DNA from: Heliopora coerulea
Taxonomy: Eukaryota > Cnidaria > Anthozoa > Scleralcyonacea > Helioporidae
Assembly (NCBI GenBank): GCA_030142905.1
Contig: JASJOG010000054.1
Coordinates: forward strand, 434,001 to 498,000
Reading direction: 5' to 3'
DNA: 64,000 nucleotides
Both the position numbers and the translations under genes were made by a program. Shown here in pieces: positions 24,351-36,130 of the stretch; position 1 is the first letter of the stretch, and each line of letters opens with the position of its first letter. Under the pieces are notes generated by a model. That model was not told the DNA's origin. It worked only from the letters and a program-made list of their open reading frames with translations, and did not search any database.

Positions 24351-27300
24351 ATGGTCGAAAAACGAAGAATTTCAAGGTAAACGACCTATTGTCTTTCACT
24401 TACTTTGCAGTGGGAAAAGAAGCAAAATTATCCAGCCGATAACAAGTGCGTCTGCCACCCTGCACGTGCTTGACATAGTGCACAGCTTTGGTGAAATGAG
24501 TAACTGAACAATAACCTTTTTTTGGTTCTGTTACAGGTTTCGTTGGTCAGTTCTCGTCCACCGCCTGTATAAAATTAGTACAAACTCTTGGACCTTGGAG
24601 AATTTCTTTGATCCCCATCAACAAAGTAAGTAAGTTTGTGTTGTTGCACTTAGCAGAGTTCCGTTGAAGTACAATGGTACACATACCGTTGGTATTTTAC
24701 AATAGGTATTGACGTTTATTTCTCCCCCACTTGATAAAATTCATTAAAGCCAGTGATAAGCGATGTAATATCGCTTTGCACCAGTGGGCATCATGGTGGT
24801 ACGTGCATTTGATGTAAAGCGGCTACACAATCCAACATTTCTTGCACCTTATCTTTTGCAAGAAAAAAATGTTTGACCGAAGTCAAACTTTCATCCAACC
24901 AACGTTGTTAGATAAAAGAGTGATGGCCAGTGTTGTTCAACGTTTGAGCATTTGTCTGGGTCTTCATTCGACTTTAATTTTTATTAAACATTACATGTAC
25001 TTTTTGGCAAATTTATTAGTAAATTATGATTGACACCAAGTTTAATCTGAAGATAATGGTGTATTGACTGACTGACTTGGAACTATATTTTCTTATACCT
25101 GGCCTCATGGCTGAAAGAAGCCAAAATGGGGGCAGTCATGTACAGTATATCCGAAACTCAAGTATATTTCTTCTCATGTGGGACTATCAGGCACATAGAA
25201 AAAAATTGTTTTAAACCACTGTTTTTCATAGACAGTTAATTCTGAAAAATATACTCCTGTAGGCATTGTCCTCTACTGTACTTCCTTGGGATTAAAAAAA
25301 CTTTCAAAGAAAGACCAAACATTTGGTTAATTAAGTTTTTGGCAAAAGGTCAATTGTTTTATCACACAGGGGACTGGGGTGACCAGAATATTGACTTTCA
25401 TGTCAGCCTTGATGTTGTAATCAAATTCCAGTTTATAGGTCTTGTTCCAGTAATTTTAGAGTTTAATGTTATTGTAGCAGCATTTGAAGAATTTATGATG
25501 AGGGAAAGGGAGTCTAAGAGCCTTCCATGATCAGTGAACAGCAGTACATCAAAACTGCAGTGATCTTTGTTAGATTTTGTAACCCATTCTGAAAGGAAAA
25601 TGTCATCTAACAAATAATTAATGTATCAACCTAATGTATTTGCAAATTTATATATTACTAATTACCAAGATTTAATATAATGCTGCTTCTGACTGTGTGT
25701 TATTTGTGCTCCATTCTTGATGAAGCACAGGAAAAAGCAAGGGCAAACATTTTTTAAAAAAAGTACTTGAGGATTGCCTGGTCTTGGTCAGTGAAAAATG
25801 TTTCAAATTTTTTGACTTATACAGTATAAGGAGAAAGTCATTTTTAATTGGTGAAATACAGCCTGCTTTTTGTTATTTTGTGTCTGACTCTACTTTATAA
25901 AATAAATAGTTCATGATTTGGCATCCTCCATTTAGTTTTGAATGCACTTGGGAAATTTTGGACAACACTCAAAAATCTAGATTTGCTCTGAACTGTCACC
26001 CCAATGGATTGCATCAAATCATGAACCATTTTCTGTAATGCAACACAGAAGTTGAGGGACAAGGCATTATGCATTGATTCTGAATATGCCAGAACTCAAA
26101 AACAATATTTACCTGTGTAAACAAGTAGCACATTAAAGCTTGTTAAAAATGTTTCTGCTTGTTCAAGTTACCTTTAAAGTAAGGGTTGTCAATGTCAGAT
26201 TCCTATGACTTTAGCCTGTTATCAGCAGGGATCAATTCTAAAATTTTTAGTCTGGGGACAAAAATGTCTGAGGATAATTACCCTGAACTTTGGATATCCT
26301 GGGAAATTTTGGTTTCACCTGGGTCAAATTTTTTACCATAAAAAAGTAGGTATCTGACCAAGTCCAATATAAAATTTGAAAGATAGCACAAAGGGAGATT
26401 AACATTTACTGTACACTGTGGTGGGAAATCTTGGTTACTGTTAAGGTTACTGTTACCCTAGATCACTATTTGAATGATATTGAATCGCAGAGATCCAATC
26501 TCAATCCAGGTTTCTATTTTCAGTGATAATAAATTATATTGTATGGGATTGAGAGATATGTTTATTAGTTAAAATTTCTTGATTCTGACACTTAGGTTAA
26601 TACTGGTTAATACCAGTTGCAAGTCAAAAAAATTGTTGCAGAGTTAATGAAAAGATTTTCTATAGGGAGACATCTACTGCCTATTGCTGGGCATGTCTGC
26701 AATGTCCACAACCAAATTTGAGTCTTGATCAGTATTGTCCCAAAACCTGTGTTCTTCAGGGACTGGTTATACATAGCTCTGATGGCTCATCTGGTGTATA
26801 AGTCTTCATTGCTTAGTAGGGCTGTCCTGACATGAGGAATATGAACTTAAATTTTATAGAATGTGCCTGACTTGTCCTTTGGCACATAAGGTTTTGGTCT
26901 GGTTATTCAAAACACAACTGTCGCTGGTCATTTGTGAGGACTTGCCTACAGAATGAGCCATTAAAGGTACATAAAACTGGCCTCTGTACATCATTGAGAT
27001 ATTGGAACATTTGTTAACTTGATGTATAGGTGACCCCAGTATATTTTATCCAATTTATGTGCATGAGGTAAAGCAGCAGACCTGTGACCCCAGTATATTG
27101 GGGATCTTGACAGTACAGTATAACTGGAAATAATCAGACCAACTGGGCAGATTAACCCAATGAGGGGCAATGGTGCACTTAAGAATTTTATTCTGGCTCA
27201 TGCCAGACAATTTTATTCAGCATGCATTTAGTGGGATTTCAACCCCTAGTGGGTTAGCTGCTGGGTTGGTTGAAATGTTATAGGCCAAGGGTACACTTCA

Positions 27301-30300
27301 GAAATTGATGTTGGCTTATTGGTAATACCATATACAAGCCTTTCACTGAGGAAAATGGTAGGCATGCTGAGCACTGCATGCCTAACCCAATGCAGATGTG
27401 CAATGGCATGTGAAGTTATATTTAAATGTAAATCATACCCTATAATAGATAATAGGTTTGGGGTAAATCAAAATGCACCAGCATTCAAACAAGTAAACCA
27501 TCAAATATCTAGATGAAAAGACTTTTGCATTAATTCAGAAGTCACAGCAGCATAGAAAATGGAAAGAAAAGAAGAAAAAATTATGTTACTGGATGTATCA
27601 AAATCCCTTTGAACAAGCAAACCATATATAGATAAAAATTTGGCAAGACATATGCCATCTTCAGTTTACAAGGTGATGTTTGTAAGGCTTTAAATAGGAA
27701 TTATGGAATAAACAAATTAACTAATTGCAGTGACAATATACCAGTGCTTCTCAATTATTTTCTGTTATACCCCCCCTACGAAGAAGAAAACAATTCACAC
27801 CCCCCACTCTCTGCCGCGACTATAAATAGTATCATTTGTCTATAAAATTGTTATAGTACACCTCTGCATAACATTGTATCCTTATTAACATTAAAGAAAA
27901 TATAAAAAGAAATAAATATAGTTCCACTTACAACAAAGAATAACTTTATTAAAAACTACACCATAGAGCTAATACTTCCTGTGCACACTCTGACAACAAG
28001 AGCGCCACTGCCACCTACTGTAGTGGATGTGCAATTACACTTTATTCTAGTATGGCAAAATAAAAGCATGTTCCCCAGGGTCACATGCACCCCCCTGGCA
28101 TCACACCGCACCCCCCAGGGGGTGCACCCCACTATTTGAGAAGGACTGCAATATACTAAGATGATTAATTACAATGACAATATGTTGTGTGATGACTAAA
28201 AAAGGCAGTATCAAACAATAACTATGAACAGAGGAAGGTGTTTGTTTGATTCCCGCCTTCTTTAGTCATCATGCAACATATTGTTATTGTAACCAATCAT
28301 CTTAGCATGTTGTCACATTAATAAATTAATTTATTCATTCTGTAATTCCTATTTAAAACCTTACAAACATCACTCTGTAAATTGAAGATGGCATAAGTCT
28401 TGCCAAAACATGTCTTTAAAAAGTATTATGTTTTTGAAATTGATTACTATCCACTTTTAAGCATCTGGTGATCTAAAGAATGAAAGTCATTCACAAGGTT
28501 CAAGAGTTTTCAAAAAAACATTCCTAAAAAGGTCAACAGTAAAACCTAAACCTTACAGCTTCAGTCAATGCAAAACATACCTGATACTTTGTCACAAAAG
28601 TTGTTCCATTGATAAACAAGTGAGCTGCAATTCTTGCCCTACCTTTCACCAGTGAACTATTCATAAAGTCTTTCTCATATTTTAGGCAAAGGTTGTACCA
28701 CATAAAAATTTTCCATTGTAAGCCCAGTCAAAGGATGCACTACAGTTTTTACTCCGAAGATGCTTTCCTTACCCCAACTTTTAAATGCCTTTATGGCAAC
28801 AGAATTTCATTTTTTGTCTTTCAGTATTTTCGATGCCATCCCAAGTACAGTATTGATAAATCTTTTAACGTTTAGGAAAGAAAACAAACTGACAAGAGCT
28901 CATTTAGTCAAAAAACAAAAATCAACTCAAATGGGTGTGTTGTGCTATTGGCAAATTATGGTTTCATAAGTGTTGATGGAAAAATTGAAATTTCCTTTGA
29001 TATGTAGATGACCCAGAGAAGGTGCAGACAATGCAACAGGAAAGCAATTAGACAACATAGAGTAGAGGGACAAGTTGTTTCTTCACACACACGATATGAC
29101 CAATTGTGTAGAAAATCCATTTGATTTTCTAGGCATGCAATTAAATGCATGCCTCAAACTTTTCTGTCATGTGTGGAGGCAGGCATGTGTGAGTGCATGC
29201 CTCTCGGTGAAAGGCTTGCATGTGTTCAGGAGTGAAGGGTACTTGTATCCTGTCCTGATTCAGTTAAGCAAGTGGTATGGATTTCCTGGCATATTTTTGA
29301 CTGCAGACTCCTTGCCACAAATAAGGCTGGGGCTCATCCCTAGGACAAGTAAAATCATCTGGTGTTAGCCAGTGTACAATATCAAAGTGCTGTGTTGCTC
29401 CTTTATGGGTTAATATGCCACTAATATGGCCATTTGTTGTGTGTTGTTTTATGGTGTTGCATGACTCAAAAACCAACCATTACTGCCATAGTTTCAAGAT
29501 GTCACAATAATTAAGTGGCAATGTACAGTTCCCCTCAGAGTGTTTTCATGTGGCAAAGGTCAACTGTCATGCATGATCAATTCTTTGCAGGGCTGTAGGA
29601 GCAGGTTGGGCAGGTGTGGCTGATGCTAGAGCAAAGTTTGATGTAGCAAAAAAATTTCAAGGCATGAGTCTTGTACCCTTAAGGTTACTATATCAATTAC
29701 TGGTTAGTTAACATACCTTGATATCTAAGAGGAAGTGCAGAACTGAGAGGTGATGAGTAGAGGTAATAGTGTAAGATATGGTTACATTAATAGATGTATT
29801 AAATGTTGGTGTGTCAAGTTGATTGTATATTAAGACATATTTCTTTTCCCTTTATTAGGGAAACCAGGTATTGAATTTTTTATGTGAACCAGGAAGTAAA
29901 GATGGACTAAAGTAAGGTACTGAGAAATACATACATTTATGTTTAAAGATTTCAGAAGATGCTCAAGAGACAGATCTTTTCTCAGTCACCCTTTTTTCAG
30001 TTTAAATATAAACTTTTACTGAGAAAAAAAAATTATAGTTGCCATTCTAAACAGTGTATCACAAATAGATTTTGATTGGATAGAATTCCTTGTATAATGC
30101 TTTAACACCCAGTGCTCATCCTTGTGATGAGTAAGTATTGGGTTAAGTTGACTGAAGTCATTCACTGAACTGAAATTGAGTCAATATTTAAACTTGTATC
30201 AGATAGCCATCCATACTTGAAGATAAACTAAGTCAGCTGGAGTCCTTCCTTCAGGCATGGCAACTCAATTATGTCATTTTTTTATCCAGACATATTAAAT

Positions 30301-31288
30301 TATTTGTCTTTCCTTGGACAATTTTATTCAAGTTATTTGCAAGATACACCATATTCTAGCTGGTTTGAGTCTTGCTGTATGGTTACTGATTGGCAATATG
30401 GTTGCTAAATCTTTTGTGATTTCTCTTCAAATGGACCATTTTGAGTCATTCTATTTTGAATGATACGCATTTACCTACAATACTCAAATATTCCAATCAG
30501 TGGAAATGATAAAGCTATTGATAAAACACTGGGATAAAATTTGGACAATCAGTAACAGTTTTGAACTAAATTAAAGTATTTAGGCTGAGCCCATAACAGT
30601 ATCTGATTATGCTGTAATACCTAGCGTAAACAATACTGTTTCATTTAGATCTAGGTTAGGAACGACTGAAAACTTTTCAAGTGTTTGGCAACATGAAATG
30701 AGGAGTTTTTTGAGTTGTTATTCCTGAAGTCAAAAGTCTGTCGAGTCGTCCCAAGCTGTTTAAAATTTGATTATTGGGTTAAATGGCTGCGTAGTATTGT
30801 AAAAGATTAACCCTTTCACCCCTGAATTTTTCAAAGAAATTATAAATCAGTCAGTTTTTTCAAAATCCTGTTGAAAGTCTATTGAAATCTGTTCATGCAT
30901 CCAATTTGCATGCGTTAAATTGCACCTATATGCGCGGTTGGGGGTTAAAGCCATTTTAACAGAACAAGTTTGTAATCAGATTGCAATCGATTTATCTGAA
31001 AATGTTGCTGCCATAAGCCATGACGATTTTTGTATAACGAAAAGATAATACACTATTTTGAATGATCCTGCGGCAACATTTGCCCAACATAATTATACAA
31101 GAGGTGACATAATAAGATTAATTTAACATTGTATGTTTTTGTTTGATCTTTCATTTCATGTACTAAAGTTTTGAAATCTGTTTTAATTTTTAACAAGTAT
31201 ATCTTGCAGGCTTGATGACAAGAACATGAATGATACACTTCAAAAGAATGTCTCAGTGGACAAACTACGTGCAATTATCATAATGTGA
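24351..31288 (+). CDS. tentative unrecognised multi-exon gene (incomplete model)
   Basis: Five candidate exons: 24351-24376 (ATG in AAAATGG, MVEKRRIS), 24537-24625 (about 30 codons, phase 2 in and phase 1 out), 29591-29702, 29859-29911 and 31210-31288 (TGA 31286-31288). The last three join in one frame with AG acceptors and GTTAGT or GTAAGG donors; only one frame is open through 29591-29702, and the junctions are phase 0 and phase 2. The terminal peptide ends VSVDKLRAIIIM. An AATAAA at 31381 lies 93 bp past the stop. Exons between 24.6 and 29.6 kb are unresolved; 25382 onward (AGG GAC TGG GGT...) is a phase-compatible candidate. I recognise no domain. It could be two separate genes or chance frames. 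Confidence 0.4.
27160..27265. repeat. short dispersed repeat (CTGGC..GCCAGA family)
   Basis: TTAACCCAATGAGGGGCAAT ... CTGGCTCATGCCAGAC ... CCCCTAGTGGGTTAG: the same edges and core as the repeats at 7036-7505, with inverted TTAACCCA/TGGGTTA ends. Confidence 0.55.
27640..28406. repeat. long palindromic element interrupted by a hAT MITE
   Basis: The left arm (from TTGGCAAGACATATGCCATC at 27640) and right arm (ending GGCATAAGTCTTGCCAA at 28406) are reverse complements with scattered mismatches. A second inner match surrounds GATGATTAATTACAATGACA. The outer GATGGCAT.AGTCTTGCC hairpin followed by AAACATGT resembles Penelope-like tails. Subtracting the inserted 407-bp element and its duplicated 8 bp restores a simpler palindrome. 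Confidence 0.65.
27742..28148. mobile_element. 407-bp non-autonomous hAT element with perfect 8-bp target duplication
   Basis: Terminal inverted repeats CAGTGCTTCTCAA and the complement of TTTGAGAAGGACTG are typical of hAT/Charlie-type ends. The flanking 8 bp CAATATAC is identical on both sides (27734-27741 and 28149-28156), as expected for hAT insertion. The interior is non-coding and has C-rich and G-rich runs near the two ends. Confidence 0.88.
29325..29415. repeat. short dispersed repeat (AGTAAAATCATCTGG family)
   Basis: GACAAGTAAAATCATCTGGT ... GTTAGCCAGTGTA ... CCTTTATGGGTTAA. Same core as 8889-8990 and 63718-63770. Confidence 0.55.
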
Positions 31289-31380
31289 ATTCTTGATTTC
31301 ATATAATACCCGTGAATACGTGGATTTCATTATTTTCTTACCAAAAACTCATCGAGGCTCTGGCAATGTGGTTACGAGGC

Positions 31381-31386
31381 AATAAA
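31381..31386 (+). terminator. candidate poly(A) signal of the tentative gene
   Basis: AATAAA 93 bp after the TGA at 31286-31288. Its meaning depends on that gene model being right. Confidence 0.3.
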
Positions 31387-31568
31387 TGGCCATCGTTTCA
31401 TTCAACAAGAAAAACTTGAAAAATAAGTTTAGTCAGTACATCAGTGTCAAAAAAGAATTTAGTTTAGTTGCCTGGATATTTTCAGCTTCTTAGGCAACCA
31501 ACATGTGAAGTCAATTCTGCTTTTCAAAAGTTTTTAATTGGTGATACAGCATGTTAGTTACTGTATAT

Positions 31569-31720
31569 GATGTAATATCATACACGAGAAGGAGTGTTTC
31601 ATCAGATATCCAAACACCGAGAAGTGTATTGAAAAACGAGGCGATAGCCGAGTTTTTTAACCAACTTCGAGGTGTTTGGATATCTGATGAAACACGGCTT
31701 TCGAGTGCATGCTATTATAT
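31569..31720. repeat. hairpin element with ~57-bp arms
   Basis: Inner arms 31594-31625 and 31664-31695 pair with two mismatches (GTGTTTCATCAGATATCCAA). Weaker pairing extends to about 31569 and 31720. The loop contains GAAAAACGAGGCGATAGCCG. A further fragment, ATCAGATATCCAAACTACGT, lies at about 31788. Confidence 0.7.
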
Positions 31721-32730
31721 CTCAAATGAATCCGTAGTTAAAGGGAGAATAGGGTTTAAATTTGACGAAATTCTATGGTAATTAAGATCAGATATCCAAA
31801 CTACGTCTCGGTACTGATTTCCTTTGTGTTTTGCTCATGAATCATTAATAAGTTTTGAGAAAATACGCATGAAATACGGGATTTCTTTGTTTTGCCATAA
31901 GTTTCCGGCAATCCTAATATGCGTTGTGGTTAATGTTTTGGCCGCGATTACCCAAGTACGATTTTAAATACATATCAATGATTAAGTGTGTATATGGCAG
32001 AAACGAAATCCAGTTGTAATCGCCTTTATCCAAATGGTAATCACTGGTAGACCTTGATTTTACTTTGTGGAATCGAACTGAGATTAAGACCTTAATCCTT
32101 TGGAAAGGATTTACGTTAGTTTGAAATGAAAATTTGTATTGAATAGAAACCAGATAAGGAAGAGTTTCTCGACTAGTCTTGGCCTCTGGGAATAGATTGG
32201 GACACTTTGATAAGGGAGGATGGCCGGGTGGACTCCACCCTAGGTCTGTTCGTATACTTTACCCAACCTCGCAGACCGTCTAAGACTTGGTTCACAAGAG
32301 TTTAGACGGTCTGCGGCGCAGGCTAGTGCAGTCAAGCAGTGAAAAATTGGTATGACTTCATATATTAATTTGTAATATTGTAACCGTAGTTGTTAAAAGG
32401 TAGAAATTCGTCTCCGTGTCTTTTCACTTCTTGATATCTGTAGTGATCAAACACTACGACAGAAAGTGATCGGTGTTACTCATGTTCACAAGAACCAAGC
32501 AGGTTGGGTGGAGAAATTTCTGTCGAAATTTCTTTCTGGCAAAGAAAGATAATAGAGCTTCGACTTACGTTGAAAGGGGCCTTACCATTCAGAAATGTTT
32601 TCTTTAATGGGTGTTTAACATTCAAACGGTACGGTTGAGAGACTGAACTCGAACGTTTCTGTAATGATTGGTTCATTATTCCAAACATCTATTATGTTGA
32701 GCTCGTTGATTTTGCACAAAAGCGAACCAT
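31721..32730. other. spacer; one perfect 14-bp hairpin
   Basis: No gene seen. CGCAGACCGTCTAA (32270-32283) and its exact complement (32302-32315) form a small hairpin in a GC-richer patch; no T-run follows and its role is unknown. Confidence 0.45.
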
Positions 32731-33450
32731 AAAGAACATCCCTGTTACTTGGCGCCATGTTTGAATGTTTCTTTGTACTTCTTCGAAAATGTGTATAAAC
32801 CCAAAGGTTAGATTAGAGTTAGCGTTAGGTTTAGGGTTTGTGTTTTTACACATTTTCGGGGCTTTTACAGAGCGAAGAAACAATGGAGAGGGACTATACT
32901 AAAATTGTAGATAAATCCATTAACTTTACGGTCTTTGAGCCCCCGGTTCACTGTAGATGCTCAAGAAATTCAGTGTGTCTGTTTTTTGGTTATAATGCCT
33001 TTTAGTAGAAACTCAGTCGAGTAATATTACAAATGCTGCATTCTGAATGGCTACGCTACTCGCTATCTATTCGTCAATAGATAGCGATTTACGAAAATGG
33101 CTTCTGGCTCTCGTTTTTGTGAAGTTTCTGAAGACGAAATAGAATGCTTACTTGAAAGTGCAATCCCAGAGAAGACGGAACATGTTCTATGCAAAGTATG
33201 TTTTTACTAAAATAATTAGATTATTCGCTCTCGATTTCTATGAGGTGATAGTTGATAAGGGCTTCGCCCTAAAAATTCGAGAGCGAATAATCCAATTATT
33301 AAATGTTTGGAGTGCATTTTTTAAACTACTATTTCACTGTAGTCTACAGGTAAGAAGCTGTCGACTGATATGTGATTTACTTATGTTACTTGTATTTATA
33401 TGATTGAGGTGCGAAACTGCATTAACGCCAAGGCATCCTTTAGTTTGCAC
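32731..33450 (+). mobile_element. element family AC, left copy, carrying insertion B
   Basis: Segment A (32731-32953) and segment C (about 33305-33440) match the inverted copy at 54645-55050. A starts AAAGAACATCCCTGTTACTT and holds a hairpin (CGAAAATGTGTATAAACCC ... ACACATTTTCG) around degenerate GGTTAG/GTTAGG units. C contains CAGGTAAGAAGCTG and ends near GAAACTGCATTAACGCC. Between them lies the ~300-bp element B, which is absent from the right copy. Confidence 0.7.
33003..33300 (+). mobile_element. element B, left copy (inserted within AC)
   Basis: Starts near TAGTAGAAACTCAGTCGAG and ends GAGCGAATAATCCAATTATT. It contains a hairpin (CGCTATCTATTCGTCAATAG), a short open frame from ATG 33097 (ASGSRFCEVSEDEIECLLES) and a 3' inverted repeat (ATTCGCTCTCGATTTC / complement). 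An inverted second copy is at 57884-58188. The matching uninterrupted site in the right AC copy shows that B is an insertion. Confidence 0.75.
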
Positions 33451-34150
33451 ATAACACCTTCAGCTGTTCAGTACCGGAAATTATATTAACGCCAACTTCG
33501 AACTCAGTACGAAACTAAATTTTATTGCAACGCTCGTTTAAAATTTTTGCAGGAAAGTAACATTCATTAGCATAGATACGCAAAGGTATTCAAATATGTC
33601 CATAAATGACCGATTCTACTATACATATTCTAATTAGGCAATAGATTTGTCCGGTTTGTTGCAAGTCAGTTGAAGGTCATAGGGAAGCTTAACGTGTATT
33701 TCATACAGTTGACAAACTTTAGTTCACAGCACTTGGCTAAGCTACATTATCTAGTAGCTATCTATACTGGAAACTTTGGTCATAATATTTACATACTCGA
33801 GGTTGATGTTAACCAAAGTGTACTTCCTGGTAATGAACAGCAAAAGGTTTAGTCCTCGCGCATCGTTTTGCCTTCGACATAGGTCCATGGGTCCATCTCG
33901 GCTTGTGCACTTGTACTTGTGCATTTTATTCGCTTGTGTGTAGTTACTTAGTAACTCCTTGGCTTGGGCTTTTTGCTTTTTACTATTTCTGCTTGCATTA
34001 TGCTGTCTCAGCGATTTTTATGCTTGCGAATTTTACTTCCCTTGCGTTTCGGCTCTGGTGTTGACTCGCTTTCACGTAGGTACTTTGGCATTTTTCTTCC
34101 ACTTCCCGCAATTATTTGCAAACGTATAAACTCTTGCGAACGACTAAATT
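33451..34150. other. spacer before the 66-bp array
   Basis: No gene seen. A second ATTAACGCCAA string at about 33485 echoes the end of element C. Several short frames lack family resemblance. Confidence 0.4.
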
Positions 34151-34194
34151 TTCTAATTGAAACATACGATAATTCTGCATGGAAATGGAATTTC

Positions 34195-36130
34195 CATAGC
34201 ATTTATTTTCCCAAGTCAAACTCGTGTAACATTCGATTTTTCAGTTGGTGTAATAAATCCCAGGGGAATTCCAATTCCCATAGGATTTCTTTTCCCAAGT
34301 CAAAATGGGCCAAAATTCGATTTTTCACTTGGTGTAATAAATCCCAAGGGAATTCTTTTCCCAACTCAAAATTGGCTAAAATTCGATTTTTCACTTGGTG
34401 TAATAAATCCCATGGGAATTCTTTTCCCAACTCAAAATGGGTCAAAATTCGATTTTTCACTTGGTGTAATAAATCCCATGGGAATTCTTTTCCCAACTCA
34501 AAATGGGTCAAAATTCGATTTTTCACTTGGTGTAATAAATCCCATGGGAATTCTTTTCACAACTCAAAATGGGCCAAAATTCGATTTTTCACTTGGTGTA
34601 ACAAATCCCATGGGAATTCTTTTCCCAACTCAAAATGGGTCAAAATTCGATTTTTCACTTGGTGTAATAAATCCCATGGGAATTCTTTTCCCAACTCAAA
34701 ATGGGTCAAAATTCGATTTTTCACTTGGTGTAATAAATCCCAAGGGAATTCTTTTCCCAACTCAAAATGGGCCAAAATTCGATTTTTCACTTGGTGAAAT
34801 AAATCCCATGGGAATTCTTTTCCCAAGCCAAAATCGGCCAAAATTCGATTTTTCACTTGGTGTAATAAATCCCATGGGAATTCTTTTCCCAACTCAAAAT
34901 GGGCCAAAATTCGATTTTTCACTTGGTGTAATAAATCCCATGGGAATTCTTTTCCCAACTCAAAATGGGCCAAAATTCGATTTTTCACTTGGTGTAATAA
35001 ATCCCATGGGAATTCTTTTCCCAAGCCAAAATGGGCCAAAATTCGATTTTTCACTTGGTGTAATAAATCCCATGGGAATTCTTTTCCCAACTCAAAATTT
35101 GCCAAAATTCGATTTTTCACTTGGTGTAATAAATCCCATGGGAATTCTTTTCCCAACTCAAAATGGGCCAAAATTCGATTTTTCACTTGGTGTAATAAAT
35201 CCCATGGGAATTCTTTTGCCAAGCCAAAATGGGCCAAAATTCGATTTTTCACTTGGTGTAATAAATCCCATGGGAATTCTTTTCCCAAGCCAAAATGGGC
35301 CAAAATTCGATTTTTCACTTGGTGTAATAAATCCCATGGGAATTCTTTTCCCAACTCAAAATGGGTCAAAATTCGATTTTTCACTTGGTGTAATAAATCC
35401 CATGGGAATTCTTTTCACAACTCAAAATGGGCCAAAATTCGATTTTTCACTTGGTGTAATAAATCCCATGGGAATTCTTTTCCCAACTCAAAATGGGCCA
35501 AAATTCGATTTTTCACTTGGTGTAACAAATCCCATGGGAATTCTTTTCCCAAGCCAAAATCGGCCAAAATTCGATTTTTTAGTTAGGAAAAGAATTCCCT
35601 TGGGATTTATTACACCAAGTCAAAAATTGAATTTTGGCCCATTTTTAGTTGGGAAAAGAATTCCCTTGGGATTTATTACACCAAGTGAAAAATCGAATTT
35701 CAGCCAATTTTGACATGGGAAAAGAATTCCCTTGAGATTTATTACACCAAGTGAAAAATCGAATTTTGCCCGATTTTGACTTGGAAAAAGAATTCCCTTG
35801 GGAATTATTACACCAACTGAAAAATGACATTTTGGCCAGTTTTGACTTCGTGTAAGAATTCCCTTGGGAATAAACTTTTCACTTTTTTTCAACTTAATTC
35901 CGTTGGGAATAGGAATTCCCCTGGGATTTATTACACCAACTGAAAAATGCCATTTGGGCCAGTTTTGACTTGGTGTAAGAATTCCCTCGGGAATAAACTT
36001 TTCACTTTTCAACTTAATTCCCTTGGGAATAGGAATTCCCCTGGGATTTATTACACCAAAAGAAAAACGGCATTTTGGCTAATTTTAACTTCGTGTAAGA
36101 ATTCCCTTGGGAATAAACTTTTCACTTTTT
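34195..36130. repeat. 66-bp minisatellite array with internal inversion
   Basis: Unit: TTCGATTTTTCACTTGGTG, TAATAAATCCCATGGGAATT, CTTTTCCCAACTCAAAATGG and GCCAAAA, 66 bp in total. TTCG sits at 34316 and every 66 bp to 35570, that is 20 units and 19 exact intervals. The first unit (34232) is 84 bp, with an extra GGGGAATTCCAATTCCCAT block. From about 35580 units run in reverse complement, first at 66-bp spacing (35627, 35693, 35759, 35825) and then as ~120-bp long forms to about 36130 with the same extra block. Because 66 is 3 x 22, three frames stay open for long stretches, including 518 codons on + (34157-35713) and 275 on - (34557-35384). I regard these as by-products of the period. Confidence 0.92.

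Noticed and set aside
28956..29150. piggyBac-like Cys-rich end (RRCRQCNRKAIRQ frame at about 29009)
   Set aside because: Only two Cys fit and no transposase core is readable nearby; the resemblance is too weak.
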